64,000 nt of DNA from [Pantoea] beijingensis (GTDB taxonomy: Bacteria > Pseudomonadota > Gammaproteobacteria > Enterobacterales > Enterobacteriaceae): the NCBI RefSeq assembly GCF_022647505.1, contig NZ_CP071409.1, forward strand, positions 1,984,001 through 2,048,000, in the 5' to 3' direction. Within the stretch, counting starts at the first letter, position 1. The number at the start of each line of letters is the position of its first letter. Of this stretch, positions 1 through 10,826 are shown piece after piece. The notes under the pieces were generated by a model. It made no database searches. It was given only the letters and a program-made list of their open reading frames with translations, and was not told the DNA's origin. A program made the position numbers and the translations under genes.

Positions 1-199
<199 letters not shown>

Positions 200-334
200 T
201 TAAACTAGAATACCGGGTCATCTGCCGAGTACGACTGATGCGAATATGCTAAGTCTAGCAAAGACGCTTTGAGGGAATTTTGACTTTTATGATAAAACGC
301 TGGTAATAGCACCAGAGATCAAATGGGTATAATT

Positions 335-991
335 TTAATGCATCTCCAGTGACTCTACGCCTTTAACCTCTAACAAACTTTCATACAGCATGCTGGTCGG
401 TATTTTTCGTGACAGTGTCACGTCAATCATCAGCTCACACACCCCGGATTCTTTATCACGATTAACCACTGTGATCTGACCGTAGCGCACTCGCTCTCTT
501 TGTAATGCTTCCAATACGCCGGGCACGCTCTTCGGTTTAAGCTGAAAAATAAACGTATGGTGATGGCCAACAATCCAGTGGCTGATGCGACGAAACGTTT
601 CCAGCACAACTAAAGCCATCAGCGTACCGTAAATACCGATCTCATACATGCCGCTACCGATGACTAACCCGATCGCGGCGGTTACCCATAAACCTGCTGC
701 CGTCGTCAGGCCTTTGACGATCTGCTTCTGGATAATGATGGTGCCTGCGCCAAGAAAACCCATACCGCTGACCACTTGCGCGGCGATACGACTGGGGTCC
801 AGGCCTATATGCGTTTGCGAGAGAATGTCGTCAAAACCATATTTCGAAACGATCATAAACATCGCACTGCCAATGCCCACTAAAATATGTGTACGCAAGC
901 CAGCTTCTTTAGCACGTAGCTGACGCTCCAGTCCTATCAGACCGCCTAGCGCGCCTGCCAGGGCAATACGTAATAACAAATCCATTAGCAT
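335..991 (-). CDS. MgtC/SapB family inner-membrane protein
   Basis: 218 residues. The first ~135 are strongly hydrophobic (about four to five membrane segments) and carry the family signatures: GLIGLERQ near residue 17, AGLRTHILVG near 30, GFLGAGTIII near 78 and TTAAGLWVTAAIG near 96. The last ~75 residues form a soluble ACT-like domain, typical of longer MgtC/YhiD proteins. Salmonella MgtC supports growth in low Mg2+ and in macrophages, partly by acting on the F-ATPase, but many chromosomal relatives have no known role, so I give no symbol. A GAGG ribosome site lies 7 bases before the ATG. The gene is monocistronic between ydbK and the ydbJ-like gene. Confidence 0.85.
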   Translation of the reverse strand: MLMDLLLRIALAGALGGLIGLERQLRAKEAGLRTHILVGIGSAMFMIVSKYGFDDILSQTHIGLDPSRIAAQVVSGMGFLGAGTIIIQKQIVKGLTTAAGLWVTAAIGLVIGSGMYEIGIYGTLMALVVLETFRRISHWIVGHHHTFIFQLKPKSVPGVLEALQRERVRYGQITVVNRDKESGVCELMIDVTLSRKIPTSMLYESLLEVKGVESLEMH

Positions 992-1240
992 AGTTTTTCC
1001 TCTTTCTCATAGTGACATCCGTTATCCTTGACGCAGCCCCGTGTTGATCACATCGGTACGTGCTTCAGAGGTGTTAGCGCTTTACTGCCATGCTGGTAAA
1101 AAAACAGAGTAAACAGGAATTTTACGATTGCTATTTTCATAATTTTTTTTTGGTAAAAAGTTATGTTGCATATCGACCTGACACAAAACGTGGCTTATGC
1201 TGGCAACGTCTTTTTTTTATACTCTTTTGGAGCCTGACAG

Positions 1241-1513
1241 ATGAAAGTCACGACCTTTCTGCTTGTCGGCGCTGCCTTCGTGCTTTCAGCATGCAGCAGT
1301 GCAGACAATGAGCCGCCACAACAAGCCACCGCCGCCCATGTGCCACCTAAAGTCGTGATGTCCGAGCTGGCGGCAAGTAGTTGTGCCAGTGCCGGAGGGG
1401 CGCTTGCCTTATCACGTCAACTGGATGGTTCATCCGTGGGAATGTGCCAGTTGGCAAACGGACGCCGCTGCGGGGAAAGCGCGTTACTTAATGGCTCCTG
1501 CGCGCGTTACTAA
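1241..1513 (+). CDS. ydbJ: DUF333 (YdbJ-type) small lipoprotein
   Basis: 90 residues. A type II signal peptide ends in the lipobox LSAC (Cys about residue 18), so the mature protein should be lipidated. The C-terminal ~50 residues hold the DUF333 pattern: SSCASAGGALALSRQLDGSS, then GMCQLANGRRC and a final GSC, giving paired cysteines probably oxidised in the periplasm. The function of the family is unknown. An upstream ATG at 1090 in another frame has no coding character. Position between ydbK and ldhA matches the E. coli neighbourhood, but hslJ, which lies there in E. coli, is absent. Confidence 0.85.
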   Translation: MKVTTFLLVGAAFVLSACSSADNEPPQQATAAHVPPKVVMSELAASSCASAGGALALSRQLDGSSVGMCQLANGRRCGESALLNGSCARY

Positions 1514-1560
1514 CCTGCAGCCATGATATCAGCGGTAATGGCTTCCAGAGTACCTGCGTG

Positions 1561-2553
1561 TCAGGTTGTTAGCATATTGCTGCAGGCGATACCCGTATCC
1601 AGTTGCCTGATATTTTCTAAGGTCGTTTCCGAAATACTGATTAGCGCTTCAGCAGTTAAGAAAGCCTGATGGCCAGTGAACAGGACGTTATGGCAGGCAG
1701 AAAGCCTGCGGAAAACATCGTCCTGAATAACATCATTCGACTTATCTTCAAAGAATAAATCGCGTTCGTTTTCATAGACATCCATTCCAAGAGCACCAAT
1801 TTTTTGCTGTTTCAGTGCGTCGATCGCGGCTTGCGAATCGATCAAGCCTCCACGACTGGTATTAATAATCATCACACCCTCTTTCATCTGGCTAAATGCT
1901 TGTGTGTTCAGCAGATGATGGTTTTCATCCGTTAGCGGACAGTGGAGGGTGATAACGTCCGCGTGGCTGAATAGGGTGTTGATATCCACATATTCAGCAC
2001 CAAGTTCCAGCGCTTGTGGATTGGGCCAGGGATCGAATGCGAGAAGACGCATGCCAAATCCTTTAAGGATACGCAGCGTGGCAACGCCAATTTTCCCGGT
2101 ACCGACGACGCCCGCCGTACGCCTATGCATATTGAAACCAATTAAGCCTTCCAGCGAAAAATTAGCATCCCGGGTGCGCTGATAGGCACGGTGGATATGG
2201 CGGTTTAAAGCCATCATCATACCAACAGCATGTTCTGCAACGGCTTCAGGGGAATAGGCGGGAACCCGAACGACTTTAAGGCCGAGCGCGTTTGCCGCAT
2301 CAAGATCGACATTATCAAAACCGGCGCAACGAAGAGCAATATACTTAACGCCTTCAGCGGCGAGCGCTTCAAGTACGCCCCGACTTCCCTCGTCATTCAC
2401 AAACATGCAGACGGCATCACAGCCCGCGGCGTTGACCGCAGTTTTCTCGGTTAACAAAAAGTCAAAAAACTCCAGCTCAAAACCGTAATGCGCGTTAACG
2501 TGTTCAAGGTACTTTCGGTCATATTGTTTTGTACTGTATACCGCAAGTTTCAT
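1561..2553 (-). CDS. ldhA: Fermentative D-lactate dehydrogenase
   Basis: 330 residues starting MKLAVYSTKQYDRKYLEHVN, nearly identical to E. coli LdhA. It reduces pyruvate to D-lactate with NADH in the cytoplasm during fermentation. The D-2-hydroxyacid dehydrogenase features are present: the GVVGTGKIG nucleotide-binding loop in the central Rossmann domain, the substrate arginine in NTSRGGLIDS, and the catalytic acid and histidine in the C-terminal half (MDVYENE, LFTGHQAFLT). The frame stays open 24 codons upstream, but the ATG at 2551-2553 is chosen because GGAGG lies just before it and it matches the family N-terminus. It is transcribed divergently from ydbH across 280 bp. Confidence 0.97.
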   Translation of the reverse strand: MKLAVYSTKQYDRKYLEHVNAHYGFELEFFDFLLTEKTAVNAAGCDAVCMFVNDEGSRGVLEALAAEGVKYIALRCAGFDNVDLDAANALGLKVVRVPAYSPEAVAEHAVGMMMALNRHIHRAYQRTRDANFSLEGLIGFNMHRRTAGVVGTGKIGVATLRILKGFGMRLLAFDPWPNPQALELGAEYVDINTLFSHADVITLHCPLTDENHHLLNTQAFSQMKEGVMIINTSRGGLIDSQAAIDALKQQKIGALGMDVYENERDLFFEDKSNDVIQDDVFRRLSACHNVLFTGHQAFLTAEALISISETTLENIRQLDTGIACSNMLTT

Positions 2554-2833
2554 ATTGCCTCCTGCTATCCGATTATGGCGCGCAACCAGTACTGTTGGTA
2601 TCACTTCGCACCTGAGACGTCTCATTTGCCGTGTAAGAGGCCGGCCCTCAATAATTAATCTGTTTATCTTGTGCTGTTACTTAAAAGTGCGCTTTTACGT
2701 GGAAAATGCCGCCGGTAGTTCTATCGTCATTATCGGAGGAGTCTGTTGATTCGTCGATAAAAACTTCACCAGTGAGCCGTTACGTGCCATCATTTATACT
2801 AAGGATCTATGAACATAATGGATATTCAGTGCC

Positions 2834-5452
2834 ATGACTCGGGGCTTTAAAGTTTTCTGTACGGCGACGTTGGCGCTGGCTCTCCTGATACTGGGCTTAC
2901 TGCTAAGCGTAAGCCAGTGGTTACCTCGCCTTGCGGGGATCTGGCTGCCGCAGGATACTCGTATCATACTGGACGGCAATCCACGCTGGCGCAACGGCGG
3001 CATCTGGTTACCGGGTATTCGTTATGCTGTCGGAGATTGTGAGATAGCCGCCGTGCAGGCGGCGACCCTGACCAGACATGCCGGTCGCTGGCAGGCGGTG
3101 GCCGAAAAGGTGGCGCTTAATAGCCACTGCCTGGGTAACCTGCCTGCCAGTAATACGCCAACCACGCCCCGTTCTGTTGCAGAGTGGCAAGCGCTGTTAC
3201 CCGGAGCCGATATTACGATCCGGCAGTTTGTCATTTCTCCCTATGAAACCTATGCTGGCGAGTTGCAGTTGGCGTTGGATGCACAGCATCAAAAACTGCG
3301 CTACAGCGGTGAGAACCTTGAATTGGAGCTAAACCTCACAGGCCAACAACTGGCGATCCAGCGCCTGAAATTCAATTATCCAGCGCTAAAAGCGCCCGTA
3401 ATGTTGAGCGGTAAAATCCGGTTGCCTGCGTATCCTGAGGGGATGCCACAGGTGGGGGCGTTACAGGGTAACGTTATACTGGACACTTTCCCTCAACCGC
3501 TGACGTTGGCCATGAACTGGCGGCAGAAACAGGGGCAATTCACGGTTTACCAACAGGATGATAAGCAGCCGTTGCTTATCTTTCCCTGGCGAGTTTCGGG
3601 TGAAACTATTGCGATTCAACAGGGACAGTGGCGTTGGCCCTATGCCATACAACCACTTTCTGGCGGTGTGAATCTAACGCTAAGTCAATGGCGGCAGGGA
3701 TTACAGGCAATGGAGATCCGCGCGCGTCTGAACATGGTCACTCAAGGGCGCGGTGGCAAAGGTAATATTGTGTTGAGCCTTGGACCGGGCCGCCTCGATC
3801 CGAACAATAGTCAATTACCCTTCCAACTAACCGGGGAGAGTAAACTGGCAAATCTGCAATTTTATACATCAATGCCAGGAATGCTGGCAGGATCTGTCCT
3901 TAATCCTTACGTCACGCTACAGCCGGGCGCACTGCTGCGTATGCGTGGCCGACTGCTGTCAACGCTGGAAGTGGATGAAGCCCGCTGGCCGCTGGCTGGC
4001 GTAAAAGTTTCATCATCGGGGATTGATGGTCGCTTACAAGCGATCCTCAACGCACATGATCCACAAATGGGACGCTTTGACCTGCATCTGGATGGCCGAG
4101 CCAGTGATTTCTGGCCAGATAAGGGGCGCTGGGTCTGGCGCTATTGGGGTAAAGGTGAGATGGCACCGTTGGCGGCGAAATGGGATGTTGGTGGTACCGG
4201 CAGCTGGCAGGATACAATGATTGAACTCAACACACTGTCGACGGGGTTCGATCGACTGAGTTATGGAATGGTTGACGTCAAATCACCGCGCCTGACGTTA
4301 AATGCCCCTGTTCGCTGGGAGCGTTCCGCAGAAACCCCCTCATTTAATGGCGAATTACAACTTGCTGCGCGTGAAACTCGCTTTTCCTCTGGCGGTTATT
4401 TACCGCCATCCACGCTGAATATGGTGGTAAAAGGTCGTGATCCGTCGGACTTTATCTATAACGGAGCGCTGGAGGCGGGAGCGATTGGTCCGGTACGGGT
4501 TAATGGCCGCTGGGACGGTGATCGCCTGCGTGGTCAGGCATGGTGGCCACAGCAATCACTGACGGTTTTCCAGCCGTTGCTGAGCCCGGACAGCAAAATG
4601 AAAATTCAGTCGGGTACGCTGAACGCTCAGGTTGCCTTTTCTGCAGCCAGCGAGCAGGGCTTTGAAGCCGGCGGTCACTGGGTAGTGAAGGACGGTAGCG
4701 TTTGGATGCCGGATAATGAAATCAATGGTATCGATTTTTCGCTACCGTTCCGTCTGAAAACGCATCAGTGGTACTTCGGGACGCGGGGACCGGTTTCACT
4801 GCGCATTCACGAGATAAAGAATCAGTTTGCCATGCGTAACTTTACGGCGGATTTGCAGGGCTGGTATCCATGGAATGATAAACAGCCGCTGGATTTGATG
4901 AATGTAAATGTTGATATTTTGGGCGGGCAACTGAGCATGGCGCAACTGGGGTTGCCGCAGCGTGCAGCTGCGCTGCTGCGCTTGCACAATATCAGTCTCA
5001 GTGAGCTGATCACCGCCCTTAAACCCAAGCAGATTGCTATGTCCGGACGTATTAATGGTGAGTTGCCGTTGTGGTTGAACCACCCCCAGTGGTTAATCAA
5101 AGATGGCTGGATCGCCAATAGCGGGAATCTTACACTGCGCCTTGATGATGACATGGCCAATACCATTTCCAACGATAACATTGCTGCCGGCCTGGCGATT
5201 GACTGGTTACGCTATATGGAAATTTCTCGTTCATGGGCGACCCTTAATCTTGATAATTTAGGTAATGTCATCATGAAAGCAGAAGTGGATGGCAGCAGCC
5301 GTTTTCATGGGCAAACCCAGCGCGTAACCCTCAATTACAGTCATCATGAAAATCTATTTCAACTCTGGCGCAGCCTGCGCTTTGGCGATAACTTGCAATC
5401 CTGGGTGGAACAGAACGCCACCTTGCCGTCGCAAAAGGAAAATAACCCATGA
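2834..5452 (+). CDS. ydbH: AsmA-like intermembrane bridge protein YdbH
   Basis: 872 residues (E. coli YdbH is 879). One N-terminal membrane anchor (about residues 5-28) is followed by a long periplasmic region rich in beta-strands, as expected for the TamB/YhdP/YdbH group that spans the periplasm. In E. coli these three proteins act redundantly to keep outer-membrane lipid balance, probably by moving phospholipids. It heads a three-gene operon: its TGA overlaps the ynbE ATG (ATGA at 5449-5452) and ydbL follows, so expression is probably coupled. The start has only a weak ribosome site, so its exact position is less certain than the frame. Confidence 0.95.
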   Translation: MTRGFKVFCTATLALALLILGLLLSVSQWLPRLAGIWLPQDTRIILDGNPRWRNGGIWLPGIRYAVGDCEIAAVQAATLTRHAGRWQAVAEKVALNSHCLGNLPASNTPTTPRSVAEWQALLPGADITIRQFVISPYETYAGELQLALDAQHQKLRYSGENLELELNLTGQQLAIQRLKFNYPALKAPVMLSGKIRLPAYPEGMPQVGALQGNVILDTFPQPLTLAMNWRQKQGQFTVYQQDDKQPLLIFPWRVSGETIAIQQGQWRWPYAIQPLSGGVNLTLSQWRQGLQAMEIRARLNMVTQGRGGKGNIVLSLGPGRLDPNNSQLPFQLTGESKLANLQFYTSMPGMLAGSVLNPYVTLQPGALLRMRGRLLSTLEVDEARWPLAGVKVSSSGIDGRLQAILNAHDPQMGRFDLHLDGRASDFWPDKGRWVWRYWGKGEMAPLAAKWDVGGTGSWQDTMIELNTLSTGFDRLSYGMVDVKSPRLTLNAPVRWERSAETPSFNGELQLAARETRFSSGGYLPPSTLNMVVKGRDPSDFIYNGALEAGAIGPVRVNGRWDGDRLRGQAWWPQQSLTVFQPLLSPDSKMKIQSGTLNAQVAFSAASEQGFEAGGHWVVKDGSVWMPDNEINGIDFSLPFRLKTHQWYFGTRGPVSLRIHEIKNQFAMRNFTADLQGWYPWNDKQPLDLMNVNVDILGGQLSMAQLGLPQRAAALLRLHNISLSELITALKPKQIAMSGRINGELPLWLNHPQWLIKDGWIANSGNLTLRLDDDMANTISNDNIAAGLAIDWLRYMEISRSWATLNLDNLGNVIMKAEVDGSSRFHGQTQRVTLNYSHHENLFQLWRSLRFGDNLQSWVEQNATLPSQKENNP

Positions 5453-5643
5453 CATTCGTCAGGAACGCACTGGTGCTGCTACCTGTGCTGATGCTGCTTA
5501 GCGGCTGTGTGCCGCGCATTGAACTTGCTGCTCCCAAAGAGCCGATAACCATTAATATGAACGTTAAGATAGAACATGAAATTCATATTAAAGTGGATAA
5601 AGACGTTGAGGCGATGCTGAAAAACCAAAGCGATTTGTTTTAA
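5449..5643 (+). CDS. ynbE: YnbE outer-membrane lipoprotein, partner of YdbH
   Basis: 64 residues. A signal peptide ends in LLSGC (Cys about residue 20), marking a lipoprotein. The mature part PRIELAAPKEPITINMNVKI is typical of YnbE. The family member is an outer-membrane lipoprotein proposed to stack onto the C-terminal end of YdbH and complete the bridge across the periplasm. Translation is coupled to ydbH through a four-base stop/start overlap, and ydbL begins 11 bases after the stop. Confidence 0.93.
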   Translation: MTFVRNALVLLPVLMLLSGCVPRIELAAPKEPITINMNVKIEHEIHIKVDKDVEAMLKNQSDLF

Positions 5644-5654
5644 CGGAGACGGTG

Positions 5655-5984
5655 ATGAAAAAGTGGCTGTGGATAATAATATGCGGTGCGATGGCCTCGC
5701 CTGCTGCCCTGGCACTCACGCTGGATGAGGCTCGGCAGCAAGGGCGGGTTGGCGAAACACTCAGCGGTTATATTGCACCGGTAAAACAAGATAGCGAAAC
5801 GCTGAAACTGGTTAGCCAAATCAATCAGGGGCGGGAAGAACACTACCAGCGTGTCGCGCAAAACAATAATTTATCAACGGCGGAAGTGGCGAGAATCGCC
5901 GGTGAAAAATTGGTGCAGCGCGCCGCGCCTGGAAGCTTTGTGCGGGGTATTAATGGACAGTGGTTGCGTAAAAATGCCCAATAA
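5655..5984 (+). CDS. ydbL: YdbL, periplasmic DUF1318 protein of the ydbH operon
   Basis: 109 residues. A cleavable signal peptide (MKKWLWIIICGAMASPAALA) precedes a soluble domain with LDEARQQGRVGETLSGYI and a C-terminal RAAPGSFVRGINGQWLR typical of YdbL. In E. coli it is periplasmic and works with YdbH/YnbE. GGAG at 5645-5648 is 6 bases before the ATG at 5655 and only 3 bases before an in-frame GTG at 5652, so the ATG is preferred. It is the last gene of the operon and is followed by a hairpin. Confidence 0.92.
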   Translation: MKKWLWIIICGAMASPAALALTLDEARQQGRVGETLSGYIAPVKQDSETLKLVSQINQGREEHYQRVAQNNNLSTAEVARIAGEKLVQRAAPGSFVRGINGQWLRKNAQ

Positions 5985-5989
5985 GAAAA

Positions 5990-6007
5990 GCCGGGGCTAA
6001 GCCCGGC
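5990..6007. terminator. Hairpin between convergent ydbL and azoR
   Basis: GCCGGG-GCTAAG-CCCGGC forms a 6-bp GC stem. Read on the minus strand it is followed by TTTTCTT, so it best serves azoR; on the plus strand the T-tract is weak (GATATCTCTT). Probably bidirectional. Confidence 0.7.
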
Positions 6008-6030
6008 GATATCTCTTATTGACTGCAATC

Positions 6031-6651
<621 letters not shown>

Positions 6652-6882
6652 TTACGCGGAAGGCTGTCCGCTCAATGGATGACACTTTATGGGTAATTTC
6701 CACGGAGTGAAAGCGTAATATTTCGAGCGCTATCTTCGAAAATATTGAATGATTACCCGGACGGATAAACGCGTCATATGGGGTGTTGTGCTAAAATGCG
6801 CGGCAATCACTGCTGTTTTTGATAACACTCTCGCGGCAACGACGCTGAGAACTAGTCGCTACGCGTAACGGGTCTATGAAAT

Positions 6883-9800
6883 ATGTCGATAAATACGGAT
6901 TCTTCGCCGCTGATGGCACTCATTCCACGACTGGACGCGCTTATGCTGCGCGACCGTCAGCGCATCCAGCGTCGTTTGCAGGACGCGAAGCGGGTCAAAA
7001 GCCCCGATGCACAGCAAAATATTGCACAAGAATTGTATAAAGAAATTGAAGCTGCAGAATCACGCGTGGCTCAGCGTAGGGCGGCAACGCCGGTTATCAC
7101 CTTTCCTGAAAATTTGCCAGTAAGCCAGAAAAAGCAGCTTATCGCGGAGGCTATTCGCGATCATCAGGTGGTGATTGTTGCCGGTGAAACCGGTTCGGGT
7201 AAAACCACGCAGTTACCCAAAATATGTATGGAGCTGGGACGTGGAATTAAAGGCGTTATTGGGCATACACAGCCGCGGCGCCTGGCTGCGCGAACCGTGG
7301 CTAACCGTATTGCGGAAGAGTTAGATACCACACCAGGCGGCTGTGTTGGTTACAAAGTTCGCTTTAACGATCGGGTGAGCGATACCACGCAGGTCAAGCT
7401 GATGACGGACGGGATCCTGCTGGCGGAAATCCAGCAGGACCGCCTGCTGATGCAGTACGACACCATCATTATCGATGAAGCGCATGAGCGCAGTCTGAAC
7501 ATCGATTTTCTCCTGGGATATCTGCGTGAGCTATTACCACGTCGCCCGGATCTGAAAATTATTATTACTTCCGCGACCATCGACCCGCAGCGTTTCTCTC
7601 GTCATTTTAATCATGCGCCCGTTATTGAAGTATCCGGGCGTACTTATCCGGTAGAGGTTCGTTATCGCCCGGTATCTGAAAACATTGATGAAGGCGATCG
7701 CGATCAGCTAGAGGCTATCTTCGACGCCGTAGACGAGTTGGGGGCTGAGGGACGGGGTGATATTCTTATTTTTATGAGCGGGGAGCGGGAGATCCGTGAT
7801 ACCGCCGATGCGCTGACCAAACGTGATTTGCCGCATACCGAGATTCTACCGCTCTATGCGCGACTGTCGAACGCCGAACAAAATCGCGTTTTTCAGCCAC
7901 ACAGTGGGCGGCGTATTGTCTTGGCGACCAATGTTGCGGAAACGTCGCTGACGGTGCCCGGCATCAAATATGTCATTGATCCGGGTACGGCGCGAATTAG
8001 TCGCTACAGTTACAGGACAAAAGTCCAGAGGCTGCCCATTGAGCCTATTTCTCAGGCTTCGGCTAATCAGCGAAAAGGGCGCTGCGGACGCGTTTCTGAA
8101 GGGATCTGTATCCGACTGTATGCCGAAGAGGATTTTCTGAATCGCCCGGCCTTTACGGATCCTGAGATTTTACGTACTAACCTGGCCTCCGTTATTTTGC
8201 AGATGACCGCGTTGGGCCTCGGCGATATCAGCGCTTTCCCGTTTGTCGAAGCCCCCGACAAACGCAATATCCAGGATGGCGTTAAACTGCTGGAAGAACT
8301 TGGCGCAATTACGCAGACTGATGGTCAACGCTATAAATTAACGCCGTCAGGGCGTCAGTTGGCTCAGTTGCCGGTTGACCCAAGGCTGGCACGCATGGTA
8401 TTGGCCGCACAAAAATATGGCTGCGTACGCGAAGTGATGATCATCACGGCGGCGCTATCGATTCAGGACCCGCGCGAACGACCGGTGGAAAAACAGCAGG
8501 CGTCGGATGAGAAACATCGGCGGTTTGCTGATAAAGATTCAGATTTCCTCGCCTTTGTGAATCTGTGGGACTACCTCAAAGAGCAACAAACGATCTTATC
8601 CTCCAGCCAGTTTCGTCGGCAGTGCAAGATTGATTACCTCAACTATTTGCGTGTACGGGAGTGGCAGGATATCTACACCCAGTTGCGGCAGGTTGTGCGC
8701 GAGTTGGGGCTCCCGGTAAATAGTGAACCGGCAGCATTTCGTGAGGTTCATCTCGCGTTGTTAACTGGCCTGTTGTCACATATTGGTCAAAAAGATGCGG
8801 ATAAACAGGAGTTTACCGGCGCTCGCAATGCCCGGTTCGCTATTTTCCCCGGCTCGGGACTGTTTAAGAAACCCCCAAAATGGGCAATGGTGGCTGAACT
8901 GGTTGAAACCAGCCGTCTTTGGGGACGTATAGCCGCCCGTATTGAACCCGATTGGATCGAGCCGATTGCACAGCATCTGATTAAGCGCAGCTACAGCGAA
9001 CCACACTGGGAAAAGGCGCAGGGCGCGGTGATGGCAACGGAGAAAGTTACGCTGTATGGACTCCCGATCGTCGCGGCGCGTAAAGTGAATTACGGCCAGA
9101 TCGATCCGACACTGTCACGCGAGCTGTTTATTCGACATGCGCTGGTGGAGGGGGATTGGCAGACGCGGCATGCATTTTTTAACGCTAATCTTAAATTGCG
9201 TGGCGAAATTGAAGAACTTGAACATAAGTCACGTCGGCGCGATATTTTAGTCGATGATGAAACCTTGTTTGCTTTCTATGATCAACACATCGGACATGAG
9301 GTCGTTTCCGCGCGTCATTTTGACCGTTGGTGGAAAGGTGTCAGCCGCGAAACCCCCGAACTGCTCAACTTTGCCAAAGAGATGCTCATCAAAGAAGGTG
9401 CGGAGAAGGTGAGCAAGCTGGATTATCCCAATTTCTGGCATCAGGGAAACCTGAAACTACGCTTGAGCTATCAATTTGAACCAGGTACCGATGCCGATGG
9501 CGTAACGGTACACATTCCCTTACCGCTGTTGAATCAGGTTGAAGAAGTCGGATTTGAATGGCAAATTCCCGGTGTGCGCCGAGAACTGATCATTGCGCTG
9601 ATTAAATCGCTACCGAAGCCAATACGGCGTAACTTTGTGCCTGCGCCCAACTATGCGGACGCTTTTTTAGGGCGAGTGGCACCGCTGGAAATGCCGCTAC
9701 TGGATGCATTAGAAAGGGAGTTTCGCCGAATGTCTGGCGTGACCATTGAACGTGAGGCCTGGCAGTGGGATCAGGTGCCCGATCATCTTAAAATGTCGTT

Positions 9801-10785
9801 CCGCATACTGGATGAACATAACCGCAAACTAAAAGAGGGTAAAGACCTCGGTATTTTACGTACGCAGCTCAAAGATAAAGTCCAGGAGACGTTGTCGAAG
9901 GTTGCCGATGATGGTTTGGAGCAACGTGGATTACATCTTTGGAGCTTTGGCGATTTACCTGATCACTTCGAGCAAAAGCGAGGTAATTACAGCGTAAAAG
10001 CCTGGCCTGCATTAGTGGATGAAAAAGACAGTGTCGCAATCCGTCTTTTTGATAGTGAAGATGAGCAGCGTAAAATGATGTGGCGCGGTCAGCGACGTCT
10101 GCTGCTGCTGAATATTCCATCACCAATTAAATACCTGCATGAGAAGTTGCCGAATAAGGCCAAACTTGGGCTTTATTTCAATCCATATGGCAAAGTGCTG
10201 GACCTTATCGATGACTGTATCGCTTGTGGCGTGGACAAGCTGATCGCTGAATTTGGCGGGCCCACCTGGCAGGAAGCCGAATTCAGTAAATTGCACGATA
10301 AAGTAAGGGCCGAGCTTAATGAGACAGTGGTACAGATTGCCAAATGGGTGGAGCAAATACTCACCGCAGTATTCAGCATCAATAAGCGCCTTAAAGGCCG
10401 CGTTGACATGACTATGGCTTTAGCCTTATCCGATATTAAAGCCCAGATGGGCGGGTTAGTTTATCGAGGATTTGTTACGCAAAACGGCTGGAAACGGTTG
10501 CCAGATACTTTGCGCTATCTGAATGCTATTGAGCGTCGGCTGGAAAAATTGCCAGTGGATCCCAACAGTGACCGGGCGCGTATGCTGAAAGTTGAACAAG
10601 TGCAGCAGGCATGGCATACATGGTTGAATAAGCTGCCGCAAAGTCGACGTGACGACGATGCGGTGCAGGATATTCGCTGGATGATTGAAGAGCTACGCGT
10701 CAGTTATTTTGCCCAGCAGTTGGGGACGCCTTTTCCGATATCAGATAAGCGAATCTTGCAGACAATGGAACAAATATCGCTGTAA
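6883..10785 (+). CDS. hrpA: ATP-dependent RNA helicase HrpA (DEAH box)
   Basis: 1,300 residues, the same length as E. coli HrpA. Helicase motifs appear in order: Walker A GETGSGKTTQ near residue 100, the QPRRLAARTVA motif Ia, DEAH near 197, SAT near 228, and the motif VI QRKGRCGRVSEG near 395. They are followed by the HA2/OB-fold region and the long HrpA C-terminal DUF3418 domain. In E. coli it acts on mRNA and resolves collided or stalled ribosomes. Cytoplasmic and monocistronic, convergent with ydgD. Confidence 0.97.
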   Translation: MSINTDSSPLMALIPRLDALMLRDRQRIQRRLQDAKRVKSPDAQQNIAQELYKEIEAAESRVAQRRAATPVITFPENLPVSQKKQLIAEAIRDHQVVIVAGETGSGKTTQLPKICMELGRGIKGVIGHTQPRRLAARTVANRIAEELDTTPGGCVGYKVRFNDRVSDTTQVKLMTDGILLAEIQQDRLLMQYDTIIIDEAHERSLNIDFLLGYLRELLPRRPDLKIIITSATIDPQRFSRHFNHAPVIEVSGRTYPVEVRYRPVSENIDEGDRDQLEAIFDAVDELGAEGRGDILIFMSGEREIRDTADALTKRDLPHTEILPLYARLSNAEQNRVFQPHSGRRIVLATNVAETSLTVPGIKYVIDPGTARISRYSYRTKVQRLPIEPISQASANQRKGRCGRVSEGICIRLYAEEDFLNRPAFTDPEILRTNLASVILQMTALGLGDISAFPFVEAPDKRNIQDGVKLLEELGAITQTDGQRYKLTPSGRQLAQLPVDPRLARMVLAAQKYGCVREVMIITAALSIQDPRERPVEKQQASDEKHRRFADKDSDFLAFVNLWDYLKEQQTILSSSQFRRQCKIDYLNYLRVREWQDIYTQLRQVVRELGLPVNSEPAAFREVHLALLTGLLSHIGQKDADKQEFTGARNARFAIFPGSGLFKKPPKWAMVAELVETSRLWGRIAARIEPDWIEPIAQHLIKRSYSEPHWEKAQGAVMATEKVTLYGLPIVAARKVNYGQIDPTLSRELFIRHALVEGDWQTRHAFFNANLKLRGEIEELEHKSRRRDILVDDETLFAFYDQHIGHEVVSARHFDRWWKGVSRETPELLNFAKEMLIKEGAEKVSKLDYPNFWHQGNLKLRLSYQFEPGTDADGVTVHIPLPLLNQVEEVGFEWQIPGVRRELIIALIKSLPKPIRRNFVPAPNYADAFLGRVAPLEMPLLDALEREFRRMSGVTIEREAWQWDQVPDHLKMSFRILDEHNRKLKEGKDLGILRTQLKDKVQETLSKVADDGLEQRGLHLWSFGDLPDHFEQKRGNYSVKAWPALVDEKDSVAIRLFDSEDEQRKMMWRGQRRLLLLNIPSPIKYLHEKLPNKAKLGLYFNPYGKVLDLIDDCIACGVDKLIAEFGGPTWQEAEFSKLHDKVRAELNETVVQIAKWVEQILTAVFSINKRLKGRVDMTMALALSDIKAQMGGLVYRGFVTQNGWKRLPDTLRYLNAIERRLEKLPVDPNSDRARMLKVEQVQQAWHTWLNKLPQSRRDDDAVQDIRWMIEELRVSYFAQQLGTPFPISDKRILQTMEQISL

Positions 10786-10795
10786 GCAGGCGATA

Positions 10796-10825
10796 ACGCT
10801 GGGCGGAGTAACATCCCCCCAGCGT
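10796..10825. terminator. Hairpin between convergent hrpA and ydgD
   Basis: ACGCTGGG and CCCAGCGT form an 8-bp perfect stem with a 14-base loop just after the hrpA stop and abutting the ydgD stop. Neither side has a good T-tract, so termination strength is uncertain. Confidence 0.5.
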
Positions 10826-10826
10826 A

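Noticed and set aside
1090..1311. 73-codon plus-strand frame before ydbJ
   Set aside because: It overlaps the ydbJ signal peptide in another frame and has no ribosome site or protein-like composition.
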